NCBI GenBank assembly: GCA_005240105.1
Contig: SBAT01000164.1
Coordinates: 1 to 6,062, forward strand
Direction of reading: 5' to 3'
DNA length: 6,062 nucleotides
Source: Chloroflexota bacterium
GTDB taxonomy: Bacteria > Cyanobacteriota > Vampirovibrionia > Obscuribacterales > Obscuribacteraceae
Part shown: one piece after another, positions 1-5,159 of the stretch
Layout: each line of letters begins with the position of its first letter
Numbering within the stretch: position 1 is the first letter of the stretch
Translations under genes and position numbers: made by a program
The notes under the pieces: model-generated
The model's database searches: none
What the model was told of the DNA's origin: nothing
The model's input: only the letters and a program-made list of their open reading frames with translations

Positions 1-560
1 ACAACTACCTGGCGTCCATCGTGCAGTTCAGCTAAGTAAGCCTGCGATAAAGACGCTGCTGCCAGGGGAGTCTTTTCGAACTTAGCGTAAAGAACTTCCG
101 GCTTGTCGCCCAGGTCATTCACAATCGTTGCTTCGGCAACATCATATGGAGCGGGCTCCACCTCTTCTTGTAATTTGGTCAATTCCAGCATTGCCGGCAA
201 CGGCAACAGATCAGCGCGCGTGGAAAGGGTCTGTCCAATCTTGATAAATGTTGGTCCCAATCTATGTAATCTTGTGCGCAGCCAGGCGCCGAGACGTCTG
301 TACTCTTCCGTTTGCTTGTCGGTCAGTTCGACTTCTTCAATTTCTTTTCCGGAAGCTTCAGCCAGTCTCTGGAACTCCAGGGAATGGTAACGAGCAAAAC
401 CACGGATGGCAAAAATGATTGTCCAGACAATGGGGATGACCCTCAAAGCGCCGGCTAAGCCTTGCTGTTCGTATATACGCCAGAATACTTTCCAGACCGA
501 CTTGATTAACTTCCAAGCGGAAACGTCCCGAAATGTTTCATGTACGGGGTTAAAGTCCAT
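1..560 (-). CDS. ABC1/UbiB-family kinase-like protein, N-terminal part (3' end beyond window)
   Basis: This is the first 186 codons of a protein of the ABC1/ADCK/UbiB atypical kinase family, whose members support ubiquinone or other isoprenoid-lipid metabolism at membranes. The diagnostic stretch is LGPTFIKIGQTLSTRADLLP at residues 101-120. It contains the family's KxGQ motif (K107-Q110) and is followed by a KLQEEV segment near 129-134. The Ala-rich loop that replaces the usual glycine-rich P-loop follows as PLAAASLSQAYLAEL (165-179), with DGRQVV at the edge. A hydrophobic patch (about 42-53) and an acidic segment (70-87) come first. The catalytic HRD-like and DFG-like regions lie outside the window. 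The start is the ATG at 558-560. No clear Shine-Dalgarno precedes it, and the frame stays open back to a stop at 624-626 with a TTG at 579-581, so the exact start is uncertain. Family assignment is strong; the substrate is unknown. A possible promoter lies at 626-653. Confidence 0.93.
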   Translation of the reverse strand, partial: MDFNPVHETFRDVSAWKLIKSVWKVFWRIYEQQGLAGALRVIPIVWTIIFAIRGFARYHSLEFQRLAEASGKEIEEVELTDKQTEEYRRLGAWLRTRLHRLGPTFIKIGQTLSTRADLLPLPAMLELTKLQEEVEPAPYDVAEATIVNDLGDKPEVLYAKFEKTPLAAASLSQAYLAELHDGRQVV

Positions 561-625
561 TTTTGGTGACTTGGATTTCAAGGTCTCAGTTCTTACGCTT
601 AGTTCGTATGTTTGTTCAGACCACT

Positions 626-653
626 ATATTATCGATACTTTTCCTGTTGTCAG
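626..653 (-). promoter_or_regulatory. Possible sigma-70 promoter for the ABC1 kinase gene
   Basis: Read on the minus strand, CTGACA (648-653, five of six matches to TTGACA) and TAATAT (626-631, four of six matches to TATAAT) are separated by 16 bases. It sits in the 136-base gap after rph and would give a leader of roughly 60 bases before the ATG at 560. This rests on consensus matching only. Confidence 0.4.
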
Positions 654-696
654 CAGGCAAGCTAGATAAATTTAAGATAGCAATGTGCGTAAGAGC

Positions 697-1422
697 CTAC
701 CGGCCACCAAAAGCCTGATACTGCAGTTCGATAATTTCCTTAACACCCTTTTCGGCCAAGGCGATAAGCTCGGGCATTTTGGATGCTTCGTAGGGCTTGG
801 CTTCCGATGTCATCTGCAATTCGAGAATTTTGCCTGATTCTGTAAGGACAACATTGGAGTCCATTTCAGCCTGGGAGTCTTCGTTGTAGTTGGGGTCTAA
901 AACTAGAGAACCTTGAACCTGGCAGATGGAAACGGCAGCCATGTGTTCAGTAACAGGCAACGAATCCCAGAGAAGTGTTTTTTGTAGCTTGAGCAAGGCG
1001 TCGTACAAGGCTATGAAGGCGCCGGAAATGCTTGCCACGCGAGTGCCGCCATCGGCTTGCAAGACATCGCAGTCCAAAGTAATTGTGCGCTCACCCAGAG
1101 CCCGTCTATCGACGATTGCTCTTAAACAGCGACCAATTAAGCGCTGAATTTCACTTGTCCTGCCGGATGGCTGACCACGAGTTACCTCGCGCACCGAGCG
1201 TACATGAGTTGCCCCAGGCAACATGGAATATTCAGCTGTAATCCAACCTTCGCCCTTGCCCATAAGGAAAGCAGGTACTCTTTCTTCTATTTTTGCCGTT
1301 GTTAAAACCTTAGTGTCGCCAAATTCCACCAATACCGAGCCTTCAGCATTTTTGGTGAAGTTCCTGGTGAATTTGACTGGTCTTAGTTGGTCTAACTGAC
1401 GGTTGTCGCGCCGCCGGTACAT
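697..1422 (-). CDS. rph: Ribonuclease PH
   Basis: RNase PH is a phosphorolytic 3'-5' exoribonuclease that trims the 3' ends of tRNA precursors, using phosphate to release nucleoside diphosphates; it works as a ring-shaped hexamer in the cytoplasm. The 241-residue product matches the usual length of about 238-245 and is full length. Visible hallmarks, in order, are DQLRPV (11-16), AEGSVLVEFGDTKVL (26-40), GWITAEYSMLPGATH (59-73), SGRTSEIQRLIGR (86-98), LDCDVLQADGGTR (116-128) and EDSQAEMDSNVV (181-192). R88 and the GGTR loop (125-128) correspond to the phosphate-binding site. D182 and D188 correspond to the conserved catalytic/metal acidic residues. The start is the ATG at 1420-1422, preceded by a modest GGAAAA. 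It lies 61 bases downstream of the DUF2993 gene on the same strand, so co-transcription is possible. rph is often next to rdgB elsewhere; here no rdgB is visible. Confidence 0.98.
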   Translation of the reverse strand: MYRRRDNRQLDQLRPVKFTRNFTKNAEGSVLVEFGDTKVLTTAKIEERVPAFLMGKGEGWITAEYSMLPGATHVRSVREVTRGQPSGRTSEIQRLIGRCLRAIVDRRALGERTITLDCDVLQADGGTRVASISGAFIALYDALLKLQKTLLWDSLPVTEHMAAVSICQVQGSLVLDPNYNEDSQAEMDSNVVLTESGKILELQMTSEAKPYEASKMPELIALAEKGVKEIIELQYQAFGGR

Positions 1423-1483
1423 GCGGTTTTCCGTTTCTAGTTTTTGGTTCGGGCCATTCTATATTAAATGTGCCACGTCCAAC

Positions 1484-2419
1484 TTAACTTCTACCAAAGC
1501 GGAGCCTGTTGACATCGGCAGTTCCTTCCAAAATGAATTTATTGCCCGGAACGACCTTCAGTTTGGTGAATTTGAAGATGATGTCATCGGTTGATTGACC
1601 CCAGTTGGCAAGACTGTTGACCTTCTTGACTATTATCTTGGATAGTTCCGGGGAAATTTCTTGCCCGGAAGTTAGAAGGTGCGTGTCGCTTAGTTCTACC
1701 CAGCCATCTTTGAGTCCGAGGCGAGTATTGAGTTGAACTGGAATTGGTACGCCAATTCCACCGGCGGCAAGTTTGGTATCCATGGTTATGGTTACCCGGT
1801 TGCCTCTATCCAGTTTGATATTGCCGTCAGTGACCGTTAGTCCAATATTGGCGTTATTGCCCAAGATGCTTTTTAAGAAGCCCAGCTTTTTGCCGGAATT
1901 AACTGAGAGGCGGTCGAGAGTTCTTGGTGATTTGAGAAATCTATTCAGACCGTCTTCTGTAATTACTGCTGATACCTGTGCTGTAGCCGGAGTTCTGAAC
2001 TGCAGAATTTTTTGATTCAACAAAATGCCAACATCAAAGTGGAGCGTGCCGGCAGTTTCTAAAACGAGATTGTCGAAAGTAAAGTCCTGGAAATGCCCGC
2101 CTTTAATATCAATGGCTATTGATTGCAGTGTGCCTGAATTGAGATCTAAGTTTTGTGCTGCCAAATGCATTTTGTCCACGGCGGCATCAAGGAATTGTGC
2201 CTCGGTCAAATCAATTTCCAATTTACCGAAATGGCCAGAATTGATATCAATGAACGAAATTGGCGGAACTACAACAGGCCCATTGTTAAGTACAGAGTCT
2301 GAATTGGTAGGTGGTTGTGGAACCAAGCTTGAAAGATTTGCCTCCTGGGCAAATGCCGTTGGCGTATTTATTGCTAGAACTGCAAAAGCCAATACAAACT
2401 GAACACCGCACATTTTCAT
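1484..2419 (-). CDS. Exported DUF2993 / LmeA-like protein
   Basis: The 311-residue product begins with a clear Sec signal peptide: a short basic start, a hydrophobic run VQFVLAFAVLAI (6-17), then TAFA-Q with probable signal peptidase I cleavage after A24. A Pro-rich linker (about 33-53) leads into a beta-rich body. The second half resembles DUF2993: AVITEDGLNRFLKSP (151-165), a glycine/asparagine-rich strand region (187-210), IGVPIPVQLNTRLGLKDGWVEL (222-243) and a final KVVPGNKFILEGTADV segment. The mycobacterial family member LmeA binds phospholipids and acts in the cell envelope; a lipid or envelope role here is inference. SGHFGKLEIDL (61-71) and GGHFQDFTFDNL (107-118) look like degenerate repeats of a beta unit. 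The start chosen is the ATG at 2417-2419, with AAGGA seven bases upstream. The frame also opens at a TTG (2444-2446), but that codon lies in a hairpin arm and would put nine residues before the signal peptide. Family assignment is moderately strong. Confidence 0.8.
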   Translation of the reverse strand: MKMCGVQFVLAFAVLAINTPTAFAQEANLSSLVPQPPTNSDSVLNNGPVVVPPISFIDINSGHFGKLEIDLTEAQFLDAAVDKMHLAAQNLDLNSGTLQSIAIDIKGGHFQDFTFDNLVLETAGTLHFDVGILLNQKILQFRTPATAQVSAVITEDGLNRFLKSPRTLDRLSVNSGKKLGFLKSILGNNANIGLTVTDGNIKLDRGNRVTITMDTKLAAGGIGVPIPVQLNTRLGLKDGWVELSDTHLLTSGQEISPELSKIIVKKVNSLANWGQSTDDIIFKFTKLKVVPGNKFILEGTADVNRLRFGRS

Positions 2420-2423
2420 AAGA

Positions 2424-2431
2424 CCGTCCTT
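2424..2431 (-). promoter_or_regulatory. Shine-Dalgarno that fixes the DUF2993 gene start
   Basis: On the minus strand this reads AAGGACGG, with AAGGA (2427-2431) seven bases before the ATG at 2417-2419. It is among the best ribosome binding sites in the window and favours the 311-residue product over the TTG-initiated 320-residue reading. Confidence 0.75.
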
Positions 2432-2441
2432 GAAATCATGA

Positions 2442-2486
2442 AACAAGCCCCTTCGTACTAGCAGACGCTTTCCGTTGGGGCTTGTT
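2442..2486 (-). terminator. Ten-base-pair hairpin between lipoprotein and DUF2993 genes (terminator or leader structure)
   Basis: The arms AACAAGCCCC (2442-2451) and GGGGCTTGTT (2477-2486) are perfect inverted repeats of ten bases around a 25-base loop. In minus-strand RNA the G-rich arm is followed by a short U-containing stretch (GUUUCAUGAUUUC), not a classic U tract. It lies after the lipoprotein stop and 22 bases before the DUF2993 start. It could be an intrinsic terminator for the lipoprotein transcript or a leader stem for DUF2993. The arm pairing is certain; the role is inferred. Confidence 0.45.
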
Positions 2487-2503
2487 CCTTAGTTGCATTT
2501 TCA

Positions 2504-2518
2504 AGCGCCAGTGGCGCT
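2504..2518 (-). terminator. Small GC-rich hairpin after the lipoprotein gene
   Basis: AGCGCC (2504-2509) and GGCGCT (2513-2518) pair with a three-base loop, giving a compact, very GC-rich hairpin 19 bases past the lipoprotein stop. On the minus strand it is followed by TGAAAATGC, so there is no U tract. It may stabilise the mRNA 3' end or act as a pause site; calling it a terminator is tentative. Confidence 0.3.
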
Positions 2519-2537
2519 CTCCAGTTAAGTCAAAAGA

Positions 2538-2765
2538 CTACTGGCCACCTTCACCGGTTGTGGTGGTTGTGGTGGTGCTGGTTGCTGTACCAGTGCCAGC
2601 ATCAGTTGTTGTTGCTGTTGTTGTGCTGGTATCGGTGCTTGTTTCAGTTGAGGTTGTCGGAGCTGGTGTTTCGCCACCGCCGCCGCCACCTGCACAAGCT
2701 GTCAGGGCTGCAACAAGAGCAAAGCTCGCTGCTGCTAAACCGATTGTTTGAAGTTTCGAATTCAT
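2538..2765 (-). CDS. Small Thr/Ser/Gly-rich lipoprotein of unknown function
   Basis: The 75-residue product has a lipoprotein signal peptide: K4, a hydrophobic segment from about 7 to 22 and the lipobox L21-T22-A23-C24, so the mature protein would be lipid-anchored at C24. The mature part is only about 52 residues. It starts with AGGGGGGE, continues as a low-complexity Thr/Ser/Ala/Asp/Gly tract containing TTTTTTT, and ends GEGGQ. It has no recognisable domain and lacks positive charge after the signal. The Thr/Ser-rich tail could be a flexible, possibly glycosylated, surface spacer; that is inference. The ATG at 2763-2765 has AAGGAG 13 bases upstream, a somewhat long spacing. The tract is encoded by near-iterated ACC/ACA-type codons, which makes length variation by slippage plausible. 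The signal peptide plus lipobox on a shortish frame supports a real gene, but no family is recognised. Confidence 0.7.
   Translation of the reverse strand: MNSKLQTIGLAAASFALVAALTACAGGGGGGETPAPTTSTETSTDTSTTTATTTDAGTGTATSTTTTTTTGEGGQ
2558..2645. repeat. Low-complexity GTT/GTG triplet-like tract inside the lipoprotein gene
   Basis: On the plus strand this stretch is built largely from iterated ggt/gtt/gct-like triplets such as ggttgtggtggttgtgg, ending in gttgttgttgctgttgttg-like runs. It encodes the Thr/Ser-rich tail on the minus strand. A separate ccgccgccgcc run at about 2678-2690 encodes the poly-Gly stretch. Confidence 0.7.
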
Positions 2766-2804
2766 AATACGCGGTCCACTCCTTTTATTTTTACTGCGTG
2801 CTCA

Positions 2805-2870
2805 GCTTGGTCGTAGACCTTGCTCACACGTAGGCTATGCACGTGAGTTAGTAACTCTTAGCAGCCTAAG
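2805..2870 (-). promoter_or_regulatory. Cluster of small hairpins in the lipoprotein gene leader
   Basis: Between repeat copy A and the lipoprotein start are several adjacent inverted repeats: CTTAG/CTAAG (2857-2861 with 2866-2870, four-base loop), GAGTT/AACTC (2845-2849 with 2853-2857), CACGT/ACGTG (2827-2831 with 2841-2845) and GGTC/GACC (2809-2812 with 2816-2819). A longer alternative pairs TAGGCT (2831-2836) with AGCCTA (2863-2868) and would replace part of the first set. This may be a structured 5' leader or protein-binding region. No known riboswitch class was recognised, and no convincing promoter was found beside it. Confidence 0.35.
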
Positions 2871-2895
2871 CCGTGGGCCATAATAACATATTTAG

Positions 2896-2999
2896 CGCTC
2901 CGGTTTCGGCTCCGCTATGCTGCGCCTCCACCTTCGCTAGCTATCCAGCAACCCACGCTCTCGCTACAGATTGCTCTGGCGCAATCTTTCGCTCCGCTG
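2896..2999. repeat. Intergenic repeat element, copy A (after gpmI)
   Basis: This copy is related to the one at 4633-4737 in the same orientation. Blocks identical in both are CGCTCCGGTTTCG (2896-2908), CACCTTCGCT (2929-2938), ACGCTC (2955-2960), CAGATTGCTC (2967-2976) and GCAATCTTTC (2981-2990). Within it AGATTGC (2968-2974) and GCAATCT (2981-2987) form a 7-bp hairpin with a six-base loop. The word CGCT occurs seven times. Compared with copy B it carries about ten extra bases near 2917-2926. It lies about 50 bases past the gpmI stop, outside any supported gene. There are no terminal inverted repeats and no open frame. Confidence 0.8.
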
Positions 3000-3048
3000 G
3001 GCTTCTGGGTCGATTCCTCTTTGAGTTCTTTTTCTTGCTTAACAATCA

Positions 3049-4593
3049 CTAGATCTTGTAGTTTCTAAGAAGTGATTTGCCGGTCATTTCGGCCGGCTTG
3101 TCAATAGAGAGCATTTCAAGAATTGTCGGGGCGACATCGGCCAAGGTTCCATTGGACAAGTTTGCACCATTGCGGATTTTGCCGCTGAAATCTGCCACCA
3201 CAAATGGGACTGGATTGGTTGTGTGAGCTGTATGAGGTTCTTTGGTCTCGTAGTCTATTAATTGTTCAATGTTGCCGTGATCGGCGGTAATCAATAAAGT
3301 GCCTTTGGCTTTGTTTATTGTTTCCAGCAATTGACCAAAAGCAAGATCTACTGATTCAACTGCTTCAATTCCTGCTTCCATAATGCCGGTGTGCCCAACC
3401 ATATCCGGGTTGGCGAAGTTGAGGACAATAAATGGATATGCTCCTGAGGTAATTGCTTCGCAGGCGGTGGCACATACCTTTGCTGTCTGCATGGGTGGGC
3501 TCTTGTCATAAGTTGCTACTTTGAGAGATGGAATTAGTATTCGTTCTTCGCCGTTTAAGGGCTTTTCCATTCCACCATTGAAGAAGTAAGTGACATGAGC
3601 ATATTTTTCTGTTTCGGCAGTATGCAGTTGACCAATGTGGTGGCAAGATAATATTTCGGGCAACGTTGCCACAAGATCTTGCGACGGCATATCTTCCGGT
3701 GCAAAAACCACAGGGAGGTTTAGAGATCTGTCGTATTCGGTTAAGCAGGCGTAGTACGTTTTGGGTAATGCTGCTCTTTCAAATCCATCAAATATTGTTT
3801 GTGTTAAGGCTTTGCTTATTTGTCTTACGCGATCTGGTCGGAAGTTGAAACAAATGACACTGTCACCTTCCTTGATTGGTCGAGCATTTACTATGTATGG
3901 AACTACAAACTCATCGCCGGTGTCCATTTCGTTGTAGGCGTGCTTAACAGCTTCTTGAGCCGACTCGGCTTTTAGACCAAGTGACAGAGTTATCGCATCA
4001 TAGTATTTCTGAGTACGCTCCCAACGGTTGTCTCTATCCATTGCATAGTATCGTCCGCAGACAACACCGACTATACCTACACCGGTTAGCTTATTTTCCA
4101 GCTCGCGCATAAACCGCCAGGCGGAACGTGGTGGTGTGTCACGTCCATCGAGAATGGGGTGCACGATAATTTCTTTGACGTTTTCTCTCTTGGCCATATC
4201 GATCAAGGCATAAAGATGATCGAGGCTGGAGTGCACGCAGCCATCGCTGACCAGACCAAGAATATGTAGCGCCCCATTGTTATTGCGTGCTTGCTCCATT
4301 GCTTCAATTAGAACTGGATTAGCAAAAAATGTTCCGTCAGCGATGGTTTCACTTATTTGTGTCAGCTTTTGAATAACCACGCGTCCTGAACCAATCGTCA
4401 GGTGACCGACTTCTGAGTTGCCCATCAAGCCAATCGGCAATCCAACCGCAACGCCGGAAGCCTCAAGCAGACTGTTGGGAAACAGCTTGAGCATTTGATT
4501 GTAATTGGGGGTTTTGGCAGCTCGAATAGCATTGCCTTCGGTTTTTTCCGTAATCCCCCAACCGTCCAAAATTAATAGCGTTACTGGTGCCAT
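3049..4593 (-). CDS. gpmI: 2,3-bisphosphoglycerate-independent phosphoglycerate mutase
   Basis: GpmI interconverts 3-phosphoglycerate and 2-phosphoglycerate in glycolysis and gluconeogenesis, using two Mn(II) ions and a phosphoserine intermediate; it is a cytoplasmic monomer. Starting at the ATG at 4591-4593 the product is 514 residues, the normal family length. Visible motifs are LILDGWG (7-13, metal ligand D10), MGNSEVGH (57-64, with catalytic S60), SDGCVHS (116-122), LDGRDTPP (148-155), GRYYAMDRDNRW (180-191), FRPDRVRQ (251-258), NPDMVGHTG (395-403, metal ligands D397 and H401), TADHGN (436-441, metal ligands D438 and H439) and HTAH (454-457). All expected catalytic positions appear intact. 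AGGA (4598-4601) precedes the chosen start. The frame remains open to a GTG at 4716, but those 41 extra codons are translated repeat copy B and should be excluded. Copies A and B flank the gene. It is transcribed away from the 83-residue membrane protein gene. Confidence 0.98.
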   Translation of the reverse strand: MAPVTLLILDGWGITEKTEGNAIRAAKTPNYNQMLKLFPNSLLEASGVAVGLPIGLMGNSEVGHLTIGSGRVVIQKLTQISETIADGTFFANPVLIEAMEQARNNNGALHILGLVSDGCVHSSLDHLYALIDMAKRENVKEIIVHPILDGRDTPPRSAWRFMRELENKLTGVGIVGVVCGRYYAMDRDNRWERTQKYYDAITLSLGLKAESAQEAVKHAYNEMDTGDEFVVPYIVNARPIKEGDSVICFNFRPDRVRQISKALTQTIFDGFERAALPKTYYACLTEYDRSLNLPVVFAPEDMPSQDLVATLPEILSCHHIGQLHTAETEKYAHVTYFFNGGMEKPLNGEERILIPSLKVATYDKSPPMQTAKVCATACEAITSGAYPFIVLNFANPDMVGHTGIMEAGIEAVESVDLAFGQLLETINKAKGTLLITADHGNIEQLIDYETKEPHTAHTTNPVPFVVADFSGKIRNGANLSNGTLADVAPTILEMLSIDKPAEMTGKSLLRNYKI

Positions 4594-4632
4594 GTTTTCC
4601 TGCCTGCCGTTTGTAACTGTGCCCGTCAGTAA

Positions 4633-4737
4633 CGCTCCGGTTTCGCTTCGCTTCACCTTCGCTTGCCATCCGGCTCTTCCACGCTCCGTTTCAGATTGCT
4701 CATCGCAATCTTTCACTCTCGCTGTTGCGTGTTCGCT
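4633..4737. repeat. Intergenic repeat element, copy B (5' leader of gpmI)
   Basis: This is the second copy of the element at 2896-2999, in the same orientation. Shared blocks are CGCTCCGGTTTCG (4633-4645), CACCTTCGCT (4654-4663), ACGCTC (4681-4686), CAGATTGCTC (4692-4701) and GCAATCTTTC (4705-4714). The hairpin AGATTGC (4693-4699) / GCAATCT (4705-4711) is kept, with a five-base loop instead of six. CGCT again occurs seven times. If gpmI is transcribed from near 4740-4760, this element lies wholly in its untranslated leader, ending about 40 bases before the start codon. It happens to be open in the gpmI frame. Confidence 0.8.
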
Positions 4738-4751
4738 TAAATGATAGACGG

Positions 4752-4780
4752 TTGACTGTCAAGAGTTTAGGATAAATCAT
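4752..4780 (+). promoter_or_regulatory. Possible sigma-70 promoter for the small membrane protein gene
   Basis: TTGACT (4752-4757, five of six to consensus) is followed after 17 bases by AATCAT (4775-4780, four of six). It would give a leader of roughly 40 bases before the ATG at 4825. The -35 box is half of a perfect odd palindrome TTGAC-T-GTCAA (4752-4762), so the opposite strand also offers a perfect TTGACA (4757-4762) facing gpmI. No good -10 stands at the right distance on that strand, although TATCAT occurs at 4741-4746. Confidence 0.4.
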
Positions 4781-4824
4781 GAAAATATTGATGTCTTTTA
4801 GCTAAGGGAAAGGTTGGTTGGCGC

Positions 4825-5076
4825 ATGACAACGGGTTCTGAAGAGAAACTACTAAAAGAAGTGCAAACGCTGAAATGGACATGCGTTGGGCTTATCGTCG
4901 TCACATTAGCCATTCTTCTCTATGCAATGGTGACAATTTCTCGCGTCACTATTGATGTCTATGACAAGGTTACAGAACTTCGCGTGATGGTTGAAGGTGT
5001 AGATGCCAGGATGAAGAGCCAGCACAGGCACACCATGCAGCAGCACGCAGCAGATGCAGCCAAGCAAGGCAAGTAA
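4825..5076 (+). CDS. Small single-pass membrane protein of unknown function
   Basis: The 83-residue product has a short charged N-terminus (MTTGSEEKLLKEVQTLK), one strong hydrophobic segment at about 18-38 (WTCVGLIVVTLAILLYAMVTI) and a likely helical, partly amphipathic segment at about 41-65 (DVYDKVTELRVMVEGVDARM). A His/Gln/Ala-rich hydrophilic tail (67-83) ends the protein. Such a shape suits a membrane-anchored helix, perhaps oligomerising through a coiled coil; no family is recognised. The ATG at 4825 is preceded by AAAGG ending 11 bases upstream, and no other start is evident nearby. It is 83 bases upstream of holA on the same strand, so the two may share a transcript. A reading frame of this length with a clear membrane segment, its own possible promoter and a ribosome binding site supports a real gene. 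Confidence 0.75.
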   Translation: MTTGSEEKLLKEVQTLKWTCVGLIVVTLAILLYAMVTISRVTIDVYDKVTELRVMVEGVDARMKSQHRHTMQQHAADAAKQGK

Positions 5077-5093
5077 TTCATCGGCAAATATTT

Positions 5094-5132
5094 AAGTAAC
5101 TACCATGCAAACATCTTGCAAAGCGGTTACTT
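5094..5132 (+). terminator. Weak hairpin followed by T-rich stretch between the membrane protein gene and holA
   Basis: AAGTAAC (5094-5100) and GTTACTT (5126-5132) pair perfectly over seven bases around a 25-base loop, and the right arm runs into TTTTGTCTTG. It resembles an intrinsic terminator in position, but the stem is AT-rich and the loop long, so termination would probably be weak. It could instead be a chance inverted repeat. Confidence 0.25.
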
Positions 5133-5159
5133 TTGTCTTGTCGGAGAAAAGAGGCGCAA

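Noticed and set aside
103..669. Plus-strand frames opposite the ABC1 kinase gene
   Set aside because: The minus strand encodes a clear KxGQ-containing kinase-family protein over the same bases; the plus-strand translations have no family character.
591..694. Eight-base inverted repeat tcttacgc (591-598) and gcgtaaga (687-694) around the possible promoter
   Set aside because: An 8-bp match within a 136-base gap is not rare by chance, the separation is 88 bases and no second feature supports it.
2444..2446. TTG start for the DUF2993 gene
   Set aside because: It lies inside the arm of a 10-bp hairpin and puts nine residues before the signal peptide, while the ATG at 2419 has AAGGA at good spacing.
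2482..2767. Plus-strand reading frames opposite the lipoprotein gene
   Set aside because: They are Val-rich or Leu/Trp-rich low-complexity translations of the same triplet tract, without signal or domain, and mirror the minus-strand gene.
4463..4669. 68-residue minus-strand frame overlapping the gpmI start
   Set aside because: It is out of frame with gpmI, overlaps repeat copy B and the conserved GpmI N-terminus, and shows no recognisable feature.
2896..4737. gpmI as cargo of a composite mobile element bounded by the two repeats
   Set aside because: The copies lack terminal inverted repeats, transposase and visible target duplications, and gpmI is a normal core gene with intact motifs.
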